Below, in pieces: positions 6,271-14,237 of a stretch of DNA of 14,237 nucleotides; the first letter of the stretch is position 1; every line of letters begins with the position of its first letter. The notes beneath the pieces are model-generated. The model was not told the origin of the DNA. It saw only the letters and a list, made by a program, of their open reading frames with translations, and did not search any database. The DNA is taken from positions 1 through 14,237 of the forward strand of contig JAUYTF010000040.1 of NCBI GenBank assembly GCA_030695285.1. Reading direction: 5' to 3'. Origin of the DNA: Eubacteriales bacterium. Its GTDB lineage: Bacteria; Bacillota; Clostridia; Christensenellales; CAG-138. Position numbers and translations under genes: made by a program.

Positions 6271-9200
6271 ATGTGTAAAATCGCATGCACAATAACTTTT
6301 TCTATCCTGCTGGCTGCCGTATGTTTGATCGGATGCTCCGGGAGTACGACAGAGGAAGCCGCATGCGGTTTGGTTATAAGCGAAGTCGTTTCGAGTAACC
6401 GGTTTTCACTCACGGACGATGTTTTGGGTTCGCCTGACTGGGTTGAGTTTTACAACGGCTCAAACGAGGATATCAATCTCTCGGGCTACGGCTTTTCCGA
6501 TAATCTGCGCAATCTGCATAAGTTCGTTTTTGGCGATGTAACCATACCTGCGGGTGGGTACATCGTTTTACGTTTGTCCAACGCTGACGGTGTGGAACAC
6601 GCCGATTCCCTCGTGGCGGGTTTCGGCTTGAGCAAGAGCGGAGAAAGCCTGTTTCTTACCGATCCATATTATGGCCTCGTGCAGGAGCTGATGCTGCCTG
6701 CGCTTCCTACGGATGTTGCCTATGCGCGCCGTACGGACGGCAGCTATGGCTTTACGATGGTCACCACGCCGAACGGACCGCCCGAGACCGTATTTGATAC
6801 GCTATCAGACATTTACAATCTCCCCGAAAGCAGCCTCGTCATCTCCGAAATCCTGCCGTATCCCGACAGCGGGGAAGCATGGGTCGAGCTGTATAATGCC
6901 TCTAATGAGGCAATCCGTCTCGAGAATTTCTATATCAGCGACAACCCCGCCGTTCCGAAACGGTTTCAGTTGCCCGCAGGCACGCTGGAAGCGGGCGCAT
7001 ATCTTGTTTGCGCGCTCAATGGCGCATCCGAAAAAGCCGTGTCGGGCAACGCCATTCAGGCAGACTTCCGCATCGGCAGAGACGACACCGCCATCTATCT
7101 TGCGGATGCAACAGGCGCGGTTGTCGATTCTCTGATGTGGCCTGCTTCGCTTGCAATCGGGCTCTGTGTCTTGGGAGATGAGCAATATAGCGCGTATCCG
7201 ACTCCCGCCGCCGCGAACAGCACGCGCGTATTCTCCGTGCCGACCGTGCAGGAGGCGGACGCTACGGAGGCTCTCTGCATCAGCGAGGTGCTGCCGAATA
7301 ACAGATACACGCTGACCGATCAGGACGGGGATCGCAGCGACTGGGTTGAGCTCTACAGCCGCTCAACCGAATCCGTCTCGCTGGAGGGCTATTATCTCTC
7401 CGATGATGCAGACGCGCCGTTTCGATATGCGTTGCCGGCTCAAATGCTCGCGGCGGGAGACTACATCGTCGTCTTCCTTTCGAGTAAAGACCGCGTTAAA
7501 GACGGCGAAATTCACGCATCCTTCAGCCTCGCAGCGGACGAGACCGCGCTGCATCTGACAAACGCCGCCTCGTTTACCCGCGAAACGCTCGCGCTTGTCG
7601 CGGACTGTCCCGCGGATATCTCGATCGGGCGCGCGGATGACGGTAGCATGGTGTTCTATGCGTTTCCGACACCCTGGCATGAAAACGCCGCGCCCTTTTC
7701 CGATTTGTCCGATGCGTATCACGCCATCGCCGAGGTTACGATCAACGAAGTTTTCTCCGGCGCTGTGTATGGGGATGATACGCCCGATTGGATCGAGCTG
7801 AAAAACAATACCGATCAATCGATTTCGCTCAAGGGTTGGTTTCTGTCGGACTCGATCTTCGAGCAAAAGCGATGGCAGATTCCGGCTATAGACATTCCGC
7901 CAAACGGTTATACCGTGATCTATGCTGCAAAAGGAGCGGTCGATGGCGCAGCTGTGACGGCTTCTTTTTCTATTGCGGCTTCGGGCGAGACGATCTTCCT
8001 CTATGATGCCAACGGCTGCCGCGTGGATTCCTTTGCGACAGGCGCGATCCGGGCGGGCAGCTCTTCAGGACGGGCGCAAGCGGCAAATGGCGATCGTGTT
8101 TTCTTTTTGAGCCCTACGCCGGGGCGGGAAAACGGAGGCGACTATACCGCTGGCTATGCTGCGAAGCCTGTTTTCTCCGTGACAGCGCTCTTGCACACGA
8201 AGCCCTTTTCTCTCACGCTGCGCGGTACGAATCCGAGCGCTGAGATTCGCTATACCATGGACGGCTCCGCGCCGACCGAGCGAGCCGCGCTCTATAAGGC
8301 TCCGATTCCGATCGGGCAGAACACCGTCATACGAGCCGCTTCCTTTCAAAGCGGCCTCATGCACAGCGATATTGCGACGCAGACCTTTCTATTTGATGCG
8401 GCGCATGAAATTCCCATTCTCTGCCTCACGACAGACCCTGAGAATCTGGATGGCGGAGATGGCATCTTGTCAAAGAAGAACCGCTATGACGATGGATGGG
8501 AGCGCGCCGCCGTGATCGAGTACCACGACGGCGAATCGCGGTTCTCCGTCAACTGCGGGTTTCGGCTGCATGGCAACATGTCCCGCCAAAGCAACGGCTA
8601 TGGCAAGGCTTCCATGAAGCTGTGTTTTCGCGCATGCTATGACAACAGTACGCTCAACTACCCGCTGTTTGAGGATGGAAAGACCACAGTATTTCACACG
8701 CTCCTGCTCCGCAACGGCAGCGATATGCGCTATGCGGTCATTCGCGATGAACTCATCACCAATATCGCATACCGCACGTCGGATCAGCTTTGCGTCATGA
8801 CCGCGCAGTACGTCGCCACCTATTTCAACGGCGCGTATATGGGGCTGTATGCGCTCAAGGAATCCCTCGGATCGGGGTATTTTGCCGAGCACTTTGGCGT
8901 TTCCCAGGAGAGCGTGGAGATGCATCGCCCCGTTGTCGAGGAACACGAAGACTTTATTGCGCTCCTGCGATATGCCAAGGCACACGATCTGCGCGAGGAG
9001 GAGCACTATAGGTATCTGGAGGAGCGCATCAATCTTGAGAGCATGATCGACTGGCTTATCTATGAGGCCTATTCCACCAATCAGGACGTGGCGGTGAATG
9101 TGCGATACTACCGCAGCATGGAAGCGGACGGGAAATGGCACTACGCGCTGTTTGATCTGGATTTGAGCATGAAGAGCGACGCGGACTTTGACCATCTGCT

Positions 9201-9531
9201 TGTCGCCGCATGGAATATCATCCCGCGCAAGCTTCTTATGAACGAAACATTTCAGCATCGGTTCCTGACCCGCTTTGCGTATCTTCTGGAGCATGTGCTT
9301 ACCCAGGAAGCCGTGTTTGCCGAGTATGAGTCGCTCGTCGCCCAGATCGATCATGAGATGGTGCTCGAGCGCGCCAGATGGCCAAAGCGCATCAATAAAA
9401 CATGGGAGGACTATCTGCTCGATCTCAAAGAGGAAATTTTAAAGGATCGCGCGGGGCAGCTCAGGGTCAGCATTGCGGCTTATATGGACAGGCCGCTTTC
9501 GGAGATTGAGGCATATTTTACGCAGGATTAG
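6271..9531 (+). CDS. Lipoprotein with four lamin-tail domains and a CotH kinase-like domain
   Basis: A 1086-residue surface lipoprotein. The signal peptide ends in the lipobox LIGC (Cys22), followed by a short linker. Four lamin-tail domains (LTD, PF00932) follow at about 34-169, 189-318, 335-470 and 489-624; each shows 'ISE/INE', then 'D/AWVE-L/F-Y/K-N', 'L-x-G-Y/W-x-x-SD' and an 'IPAGGYIV'-type strand. Residues about 633-707 resemble a chitobiase C-terminal/FN3-like domain (IRYTMDGSAPT). The rest, about 713-1070, is a CotH domain (PF08757): FRLHGNMSRQ, YFNGAYMGLYALKES (K863, E864), NQDVAVN (D939, N943) and WHYALFDLDLSM (D962, D964). B. subtilis CotH is an atypical kinase that phosphorylates coat proteins; related domains occur in clostridial surface and cellulosomal proteins. 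The acidic clusters here are intact, so catalysis is plausible but unproven. The in-frame TAA at 6265-6267 fixes this ATG as the first possible start. Confidence 0.9.
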   Translation: MCKIACTITFSILLAAVCLIGCSGSTTEEAACGLVISEVVSSNRFSLTDDVLGSPDWVEFYNGSNEDINLSGYGFSDNLRNLHKFVFGDVTIPAGGYIVLRLSNADGVEHADSLVAGFGLSKSGESLFLTDPYYGLVQELMLPALPTDVAYARRTDGSYGFTMVTTPNGPPETVFDTLSDIYNLPESSLVISEILPYPDSGEAWVELYNASNEAIRLENFYISDNPAVPKRFQLPAGTLEAGAYLVCALNGASEKAVSGNAIQADFRIGRDDTAIYLADATGAVVDSLMWPASLAIGLCVLGDEQYSAYPTPAAANSTRVFSVPTVQEADATEALCISEVLPNNRYTLTDQDGDRSDWVELYSRSTESVSLEGYYLSDDADAPFRYALPAQMLAAGDYIVVFLSSKDRVKDGEIHASFSLAADETALHLTNAASFTRETLALVADCPADISIGRADDGSMVFYAFPTPWHENAAPFSDLSDAYHAIAEVTINEVFSGAVYGDDTPDWIELKNNTDQSISLKGWFLSDSIFEQKRWQIPAIDIPPNGYTVIYAAKGAVDGAAVTASFSIAASGETIFLYDANGCRVDSFATGAIRAGSSSGRAQAANGDRVFFLSPTPGRENGGDYTAGYAAKPVFSVTALLHTKPFSLTLRGTNPSAEIRYTMDGSAPTERAALYKAPIPIGQNTVIRAASFQSGLMHSDIATQTFLFDAAHEIPILCLTTDPENLDGGDGILSKKNRYDDGWERAAVIEYHDGESRFSVNCGFRLHGNMSRQSNGYGKASMKLCFRACYDNSTLNYPLFEDGKTTVFHTLLLRNGSDMRYAVIRDELITNIAYRTSDQLCVMTAQYVATYFNGAYMGLYALKESLGSGYFAEHFGVSQESVEMHRPVVEEHEDFIALLRYAKAHDLREEEHYRYLEERINLESMIDWLIYEAYSTNQDVAVNVRYYRSMEADGKWHYALFDLDLSMKSDADFDHLLVAAWNIIPRKLLMNETFQHRFLTRFAYLLEHVLTQEAVFAEYESLVAQIDHEMVLERARWPKRINKTWEDYLLDLKEEILKDRAGQLRVSIAAYMDRPLSEIEAYFTQD

Positions 9532-9691
9532 CCAGATTGGGTGGTTTCGCCGCCGCAGACGGAGCCGCGTTGCCCAAGGGCTATCTTTTTTGCGGTTTTC
9601 GTGTATCATATAGAAAGAAAACGGATAGCCTGTTCATCAATGCGCGATTCAGAACTTAATTGCAAAAAAAAAGAGAAAATATATCATTTAT

Positions 9692-11035
9692 ATGGAAGAT
9701 TTGTTTCAGAATCAGTTAGAAGAAAACGCGCCGCTGGCGGACCGCATGCGCCCGCGCACGCTCGACGAATTCATCGGGCAGACGCACATCGTAGGCGAAG
9801 GCAAGCTGCTGCGCCGCGCCATCCTGAGCGACCGCTTGCAGTCGTCAATCTTCTTTGGCCCGCCGGGCACGGGGAAGACCACATTAGCCGCCATCGTTGC
9901 CAACGTAACCGGCGGCGCGTTTGTCAAGATCAACGCCGTCACGGCGGGGGTCAAGGAGCTTCGCGCCATCGTGGAGGAGGCGGAGCAGAGATTGCGGCTC
10001 TATCGCCAGCCGACGTATCTGCTGCTGGACGAGTGCCACCGCTGGAGCAAGACGCAGAGCGATTCGCTACTGCCCGCGCTGGAGAAAGGCATCATCCGCT
10101 TCATCGGCTCCACCACGGAAAACCCGATGATCGCGATGACGAGCGCGATCGTCTCCCGTTGCCGCGTGTTTCAGTTTTATCCGTTGACCAGTGAAGACGT
10201 GGAGCAGGTGGTGCTAGCGGCAGTGCGCGACGAAGCGCGCGGCTTTGGCAAGCTGCCCGTCGTGCTGGAGGACGAGGCGCTGCATACCATCTCTGCGATT
10301 GCAAACGGAGACTGCCGCAATGCGCTCAACGCGCTGGAGCTCGCGGTGCTCACCACCGAGCAGAACGAAGCGGGAGAGATCCGCATCACGCGGGAGATCG
10401 CCGCCGAGTCCAGTCAGAAAAAAGTAATCAAGTGCGACGAGCAGCTTTTTTACGACATGCTCTCCGCGTTTTGCAAGAGCCTCCGCGGGGGGGACTCCAA
10501 CGCGGCAATCGCGTGGTTTGCGCGGCTATTGTACGCGGGGGTCGATCCGCGCATCATCGCTAGGCGGCTCATCGCCCACGCGAGCGAAGATGTAGGGCTT
10601 GCCAACCCCCAGGCGATGGTGCAGGCGGTTACGGCGGCGGAAGCGCTGGAACACATCGGCCTGCCGGAAGCGCGGCTGCCGCTGACCCAAGCCATCATTT
10701 TCATCTGTGAATCGCCCAAGAGCAACAGCGTCGTTGTGGCGCTAAGCCAGGCTGCGGCGGACGCGGAGACGAGCTTTGACGAGCCGGTGCCGGTGTACTT
10801 GCGGGACACTTCCTTTGCGGGCGCGGGTAAACTCGGACACGGCAAAGGGTATCTCTACCCGCACGATTTTCCCGGCCACTGGGTCATGCAGGAGTATATG
10901 CCGCCCTCGCTCAAGGGCAGGCGGTATTATATCCCGTCTGATCAGGGGCAGGAAGCGAAGATTCTGGAGAATCACGAGCGGCGCGAGAAGCTCCGAAAAG
11001 GAGAACCGCCGGAACAGGATAAAACAGAAGAATAG
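9692..11035 (+). CDS. rarA: Replication-associated recombination protein A (AAA+ ATPase)
   Basis: A 447-residue RarA/MgsA protein of standard length. It opens with MEDLFQ and PLADRMRPRTLDEFIGQTHI, the family's N-terminus. The AAA+ core shows Walker A GPPGTGKT (56-63), Walker B LLLDECHR (110-117, DECH where DEIH is usual), sensor 1 GSTTENP (139-145) and SRCR (155-158) with the likely arginine finger. The C-terminal half carries the tetramerisation/MgsA_C region, including DVGLANPQA and, near the end, GYLYPHDFPGHWVMQEYMPP. RarA acts in the cytoplasm at stalled replication forks with SSB and RecA. The last 25 residues are charged and variable. The ATG has only a weak ribosome binding site (AAGAGAA after an A9 run at 9664-9672). 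A TATCAT at 9604-9609 may be its -10, with no clear -35. The 160-bp gap upstream holds nothing else that I recognise. Confidence 0.95.
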   Translation: MEDLFQNQLEENAPLADRMRPRTLDEFIGQTHIVGEGKLLRRAILSDRLQSSIFFGPPGTGKTTLAAIVANVTGGAFVKINAVTAGVKELRAIVEEAEQRLRLYRQPTYLLLDECHRWSKTQSDSLLPALEKGIIRFIGSTTENPMIAMTSAIVSRCRVFQFYPLTSEDVEQVVLAAVRDEARGFGKLPVVLEDEALHTISAIANGDCRNALNALELAVLTTEQNEAGEIRITREIAAESSQKKVIKCDEQLFYDMLSAFCKSLRGGDSNAAIAWFARLLYAGVDPRIIARRLIAHASEDVGLANPQAMVQAVTAAEALEHIGLPEARLPLTQAIIFICESPKSNSVVVALSQAAADAETSFDEPVPVYLRDTSFAGAGKLGHGKGYLYPHDFPGHWVMQEYMPPSLKGRRYYIPSDQGQEAKILENHERREKLRKGEPPEQDKTEE

Positions 11036-11139
11036 CGAAAACGAAGAACGACGGGAAAGTTGTGAAACGGAGAATCACCCGCGCAGGAGAAGACCGAAGA
11101 ATAGAAGAATAACGCGACAACACGCGAAACAGGAGAATT

Positions 11140-11592
11140 ATGACTACTATCATTCCTATGGCTGCCATCACAATCGTTGGATTTTTTGTAATTGTCTTTT
11201 GCGGCACGTTCGGGCTGCTGGGGTTGATCTTCCTTGGCATAGGCCTGGGGCTTGCCGCCGCGCAAAACAAAAGACGCAGCTCATGCACCGCCTATGCCGA
11301 AGGCACGGTAAGTGCCATGCAGACTCAGTTTGGGACAAGCGGCCTTCGCGCTATCTATAGTTTTTCGATCGACGGAAAACCGATGCAGTATGTCTCCAAC
11401 TATTCCGGCAGGAACAATCTGCTCGTTGGTCAGAGCGTCGGGGTCTACTATGACCCGGCGAACATCGGGCGGGTATATATCGAGGAAGATGCGCGGCAGA
11501 TGCGCACCATGACCCGCGTTTTCACGATTCTCGGCGGTGTGTTTGCCGGCGTTGCGCTCATCGTTGCGGTGGTGCTGCTAGGTGTTTTTTAA
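11140..11592 (+). CDS. Small DUF3592 membrane protein
   Basis: A 150-residue integral membrane protein. A long hydrophobic, glycine-rich segment at about 5-40 makes one or two membrane passes; a second hydrophobic segment lies at about 126-149. Between them is a soluble DUF3592 domain (PF12158): 'CTAYAEGTVSAMQ', a 'YSFSIDGKPMQYVSNYS' strand pair and the characteristic 'VGQSVGVYYDPANIGRVYIEED'. The family function is unknown. The ATG has a clear ribosome binding site CAGGAG about five bases upstream. It follows rarA after 104 purine-rich bases without an obvious promoter or terminator, so it may be cotranscribed with rarA. No functional link to the neighbouring CotH genes can be shown. Confidence 0.8.
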   Translation: MTTIIPMAAITIVGFFVIVFCGTFGLLGLIFLGIGLGLAAAQNKRRSSCTAYAEGTVSAMQTQFGTSGLRAIYSFSIDGKPMQYVSNYSGRNNLLVGQSVGVYYDPANIGRVYIEEDARQMRTMTRVFTILGGVFAGVALIVAVVLLGVF

Positions 11593-11699
11593 GTCATTTG
11601 CTGTCTGCGCGGCGAAAAAACGCTTAATTTGACGAAAACATTCGTGTGGAGTAATTGAGTTGATATTTCAGACATTTTGTGAATATTCGCGGGGTATCA

Positions 11700-11728
11700 T
11701 TGGCATGGCATCGGGCTTATGGTACACT
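11700..11728 (+). promoter_or_regulatory. Promoter of the second CotH gene
   Basis: TTGGCA at 11700-11705, a 17-bp spacer and TACACT at 11723-11728, with an extended -10 (TGG before TACACT). Predicted initiation near 11735 leaves a 45-base leader with GAGAGGAG (11761-11768) before the ATG. In contrast to the first CotH gene, this one has an ordinary leader. Confidence 0.55.
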
Positions 11729-11778
11729 AAACGTTGCGAAAATGCGCACAGCAGTTTCGTGAGAGGAGCATTGGATAC

Positions 11779-14237
11779 ATGGCAAAACGAAGGAGGAGAG
11801 CATCCGGCGCGCGTAAGCTGCTCGTTATCGTGCTGCTTGCCGTCAGCGCTGTTGCGCTCGTTCTTTATATAACAAAAGGCGGCGGAAAAATCGAAACGGA
11901 AAGCCTGGGCCTGATTCAGATCAACGAGGTCATGACCAGCAACAAAGGCTCCGTACCGGACGAAACAGGCGATTTTCCGGACTGGATCGAGGTGTATAAC
12001 AACACCGACTCCCAGCTCGATATCTCCGGCTTTGGCTTAACCGACGATTTTATCTCCGCCGCAAAGTGGACATTCCCCGAGGGTTCTGTGATTCAGCCGC
12101 GCGGGTATCTTGTCGTGTTTTGTAGCGGTGACTCCACGCGCGGAAAGATGCATACGCCCTTTAAGCTCTCCGCTTCGGACGATGTGATTCTCTCCAACGT
12201 CTCCGGCAAGGTGGTGGACAGCATCAAGTTAAAGCCGGTGACGAGCGGCTACTCGCTCGGCCGCAGCGCGGAGGACACCAGCGTTTGGAAAGAGATGCTG
12301 CCGAGCCCAGGCTATCCGAATACAACAGAGGGCGCGGCGGAGTATCTCGCGACGCTTGCCGCCACCGCGGAGGAAAGCATCGGCGTCTACATCAACGAGT
12401 TTATGGCGAGTAACGCCTCCACACTGGTCGGGCCCGACGGCTCGTATTGCGACTGGATCGAGCTATACAACACCACAGGTTCCGAGATCGACCTTAGCGG
12501 ATTCGGCATCTCGGATTCGCCGACGCAGCCGCTGAAATACAAGTTGCCCGCGGGCACGATGATTCCCGCAAACGGTGTGCTGCTCATCTACCTGACAGGC
12601 CGCGAAACACCGGAGGGTGCGGACAAGATTGAAGCCCCGTTCGGGCTTGCGGCGTATGCCGAGAGCGTGGTGTTTTCCACTCCCGCAGGTCGCATCCTCG
12701 ATCAATACGACTACACGCGCGCCAGCACCGATATCAGCATTGCGCGCAATCCCGACGGCACGGGTGAATGGGCGCCAACCTCTCAGCCCACGCCGGGATA
12801 TTTGAATAACAACGCCGGCCTTGAGGCCTTCATGAAGACGCTCTCCTACGGCAAGGGCGACATCGTCATCTCCGAAGTGTCCAACGCGAACGTTTCATAC
12901 TTAAAACAGCCCGACGGCGAGTTTTACGATTGGATCGAGATATACAACACCACGGGCGCTCCCATCCCGCTCGCGGGTTACGCGCTGAGCGACAACGCGA
13001 GGAACCCCGCCAAGTGGGTATTTCCAGACATCACGCTCGAAGCGGGCGAATACTTAACGGTTCTCGCGTCGGGCAAGAATGTGTCCAACGCGCAAAAAAA
13101 AAATAACCTAGAGACAAACTTTCGCCTCTCGTCGGCGGGAGACGTCGTGTTTCTTTTTACGCCGGATGGAATCATACTCGACAAACTGCTCGTGCCCAAG
13201 GGCCACGCGGACGTGAGCTACGGGCGCACGGGCGCAACCCATTATTTTTATGAAAACCCTTCTCCCGGTGCGGCAAACGGCGCGGGTGTTGCCGGATATG
13301 CGCAAGAGCCGAAGATCCTAACCCCTGGCGGCACGTTTGACAGCGCGCAGAGCATCAGCGTTGAAGTGCCGGAAGGCTGCTCCGCCACCTACACCACGGA
13401 CGGAACGGTGCCCACGGAGAATTCCTCGCGCTATTCTGGCCCGATTACGGTGAGCAGAACCGCGGTTCTGCGCGTGCGCGCATTCAAGAGCGGCTACTAT
13501 GGCAGCGACACCGCCAGCCAGACCTATGTGATTTACACCGGAGAGAGCACGGTTGAAAACCACAAGTATACCCTGCCGGTGGTGAGCATCGTCACTGCGC
13601 CGGGGAATCTATGGGATCCGGACAGCGGGATCTATGTCGTCGGCAACCGATACGCCGAACTCTCCGGACAACTGCCGACGGATATTACGATGACCGCCGG
13701 CATGAACGACCCGAACTGGAACAAAGCCAACTTCAACGCGCAGAACATCTCCAATCCCGATCCGCTCGGGCGCAGGTGGGAGCGCGATGTGCATTTTGAC
13801 TATATCGATGCTGACGGAAAAACCCTGTACAGCGGAGACGGCGTGGTGCAGATTCAAGGGCAGTTTTCGCGCAACAAGCAGCAAAAGGGGCTCTCGCTCA
13901 TCGCCAAAGGCGCGTATGGCGACTCTATGTTCAACTATCCATTCTTTGAAAACCGCACGGCGACGAGTTATAAGTCGGTTATCCTGCGCGCCAGCGCGCA
14001 GGACGCGACCAACAGCCGCATTCGTGACCATCTGATGACCGCATTGCTGGAAGAGGGCAACACAGGTCTGCCGGAAGAGCGCGCGGTCGTGGTGCAGGCG
14101 CACAAGCAGGTTGTCGTACTGCTCAACGGCAAATACTGGGGCGTGTATGACTTCATGGAGCGCATTACCGAAGATTTTGTCGCATCGCGCTTTCATCTTG
14201 CAAATCCGGACTCCGTCGATCTGCTCTTCGGCAACGG
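11779..14237 (+). CDS. Membrane-anchored protein with three lamin-tail domains and a CotH domain, 3' end missing
   Basis: 819 codons are present; the gene runs off the window. The start is the ATG at 11779, with ribosome binding site GAGAGGAG about ten bases upstream. An arginine/lysine-rich N-terminus is followed by a single hydrophobic segment (residues 14-31) without a lipobox or obvious cleavage site, so it is probably a signal anchor with the rest outside. Three LTDs follow at about 45-180, 203-335 and 362-500, each with 'DWIE-V/L/I-YN'. A chitobiase-C/FN3-like domain lies at about 511-588 (TYTTDGTVPT), and a CotH domain starts near 599 (LPVVSIVTAPGNLW; IQGQFSRNKQQKG; NYPFFENR; VILRASAQD; LLNGKYWGVYDFMERI). 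It is a paralogue of the lipoprotein at 6271-9531, with the same domain order but one LTD fewer and a different anchor. The catalytic acidic motifs lie beyond the window end. An A10 tract lies in LTD3. Confidence 0.9.
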   Translation, partial: MAKRRRRASGARKLLVIVLLAVSAVALVLYITKGGGKIETESLGLIQINEVMTSNKGSVPDETGDFPDWIEVYNNTDSQLDISGFGLTDDFISAAKWTFPEGSVIQPRGYLVVFCSGDSTRGKMHTPFKLSASDDVILSNVSGKVVDSIKLKPVTSGYSLGRSAEDTSVWKEMLPSPGYPNTTEGAAEYLATLAATAEESIGVYINEFMASNASTLVGPDGSYCDWIELYNTTGSEIDLSGFGISDSPTQPLKYKLPAGTMIPANGVLLIYLTGRETPEGADKIEAPFGLAAYAESVVFSTPAGRILDQYDYTRASTDISIARNPDGTGEWAPTSQPTPGYLNNNAGLEAFMKTLSYGKGDIVISEVSNANVSYLKQPDGEFYDWIEIYNTTGAPIPLAGYALSDNARNPAKWVFPDITLEAGEYLTVLASGKNVSNAQKKNNLETNFRLSSAGDVVFLFTPDGIILDKLLVPKGHADVSYGRTGATHYFYENPSPGAANGAGVAGYAQEPKILTPGGTFDSAQSISVEVPEGCSATYTTDGTVPTENSSRYSGPITVSRTAVLRVRAFKSGYYGSDTASQTYVIYTGESTVENHKYTLPVVSIVTAPGNLWDPDSGIYVVGNRYAELSGQLPTDITMTAGMNDPNWNKANFNAQNISNPDPLGRRWERDVHFDYIDADGKTLYSGDGVVQIQGQFSRNKQQKGLSLIAKGAYGDSMFNYPFFENRTATSYKSVILRASAQDATNSRIRDHLMTALLEEGNTGLPEERAVVVQAHKQVVVLLNGKYWGVYDFMERITEDFVASRFHLANPDSVDLLFGN
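13094..13103 (+). repeat. A10 homopolymer tract inside the coding region
   Basis: Ten consecutive A, read as CAA AAA AAA AAT (Gln439-Lys-Lys-Asn) in the third LTD. Loss of one A gives CAA AAA AAA ATA ACC TAG; gain of one gives CAA AAA AAA AAA TAA. Either shift therefore stops translation within a few codons. The frame is intact as sequenced. Confidence 0.85.

Noticed and set aside
8470..9354. 294-codon minus-strand frame within the CotH domain
   Set aside because: Antisense of a clear CotH coding region; no motif of its own.
9541..10194. 217-codon frame overlapping the start of rarA
   Set aside because: Out-of-frame shadow of rarA; the rarA frame carries all AAA+ motifs.
11036..11139. Purine-rich stretch with repeated GAAGAATA as a regulatory RNA or repeat array
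   Set aside because: The repeats are short and irregular with no stable hairpin; it looks like low-complexity spacer following the charged rarA C-terminus.
13094..13103. The A10 run as a sign of a frameshifted pseudogene
   Set aside because: The reading frame is open on both sides in the same phase, with LTD3 continuing normally and the CotH domain following, so the gene is intact as sequenced.

Overview
The window looks like a chromosomal stretch of a moderately GC-rich member of the Clostridia (Bacillota), probably an uncultured gut or rumen lineage. Evidence: a COG4908-type alcohol acetyltransferase next to an Abhydrolase_3 esterase, a dockerin-like module, CotH/lamin-tail-domain (LTD) surface proteins, a Gram-positive style diacylglycerol-type GT4 glycosyltransferase, sigma-A promoters with extended -10 elements, and GTAGGGGCGG-type palindromic repeats. 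The assignment is inference from gene content; no rRNA or other phylogenetic marker is present. No tRNA, rRNA, CRISPR array or complete insertion sequence was seen.

Layout. Positions 1-1075 (minus strand) hold an alpha/beta hydrolase followed by the N-terminus of an alcohol-acetyltransferase-like protein. Positions 1076-1426 are a divergent intergenic region with a 119-bp MITE-like element (19-bp terminal inverted repeats) beside a good promoter. Positions 1427-3177 (plus) carry a PlsC-like acyltransferase with a zinc ribbon and a stand-alone Smr-domain protein, separated by a pair of inverted palindromes (REPIN-like); a terminator at 3188-3216 closes this block. Positions 3298-4464 (minus) encode a GT4 glycosyltransferase convergent with that block. 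From 4813 onward all genes are on the plus strand: a secreted phosphodiester-glycosidase (NAGPA) protein with an N-terminal dockerin-like module, a 1086-residue lipoprotein with four LTDs plus a CotH kinase-like domain, RarA (replication-associated AAA+ ATPase), a small DUF3592 membrane protein, and a second, membrane-anchored LTD/CotH protein that runs off the end of the window.

How it fits together. The left half is lipid and envelope metabolism (acyl transfer, ester hydrolysis, glycolipid-type glycosylation). The right half is dominated by exported proteins: a dockerin-bearing glycosidase and two CotH paralogues with different anchors and LTD numbers, interrupted by the housekeeping gene rarA. 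The most interesting signals are the paired LTD/CotH proteins, the probable leaderless mRNA of the first one (consensus promoter abutting its ATG), an A10 tract in the second one where a one-base slip in either direction gives an almost immediate stop, the N-terminal dockerin-NAGPA architecture, and the two repeat structures on the left.
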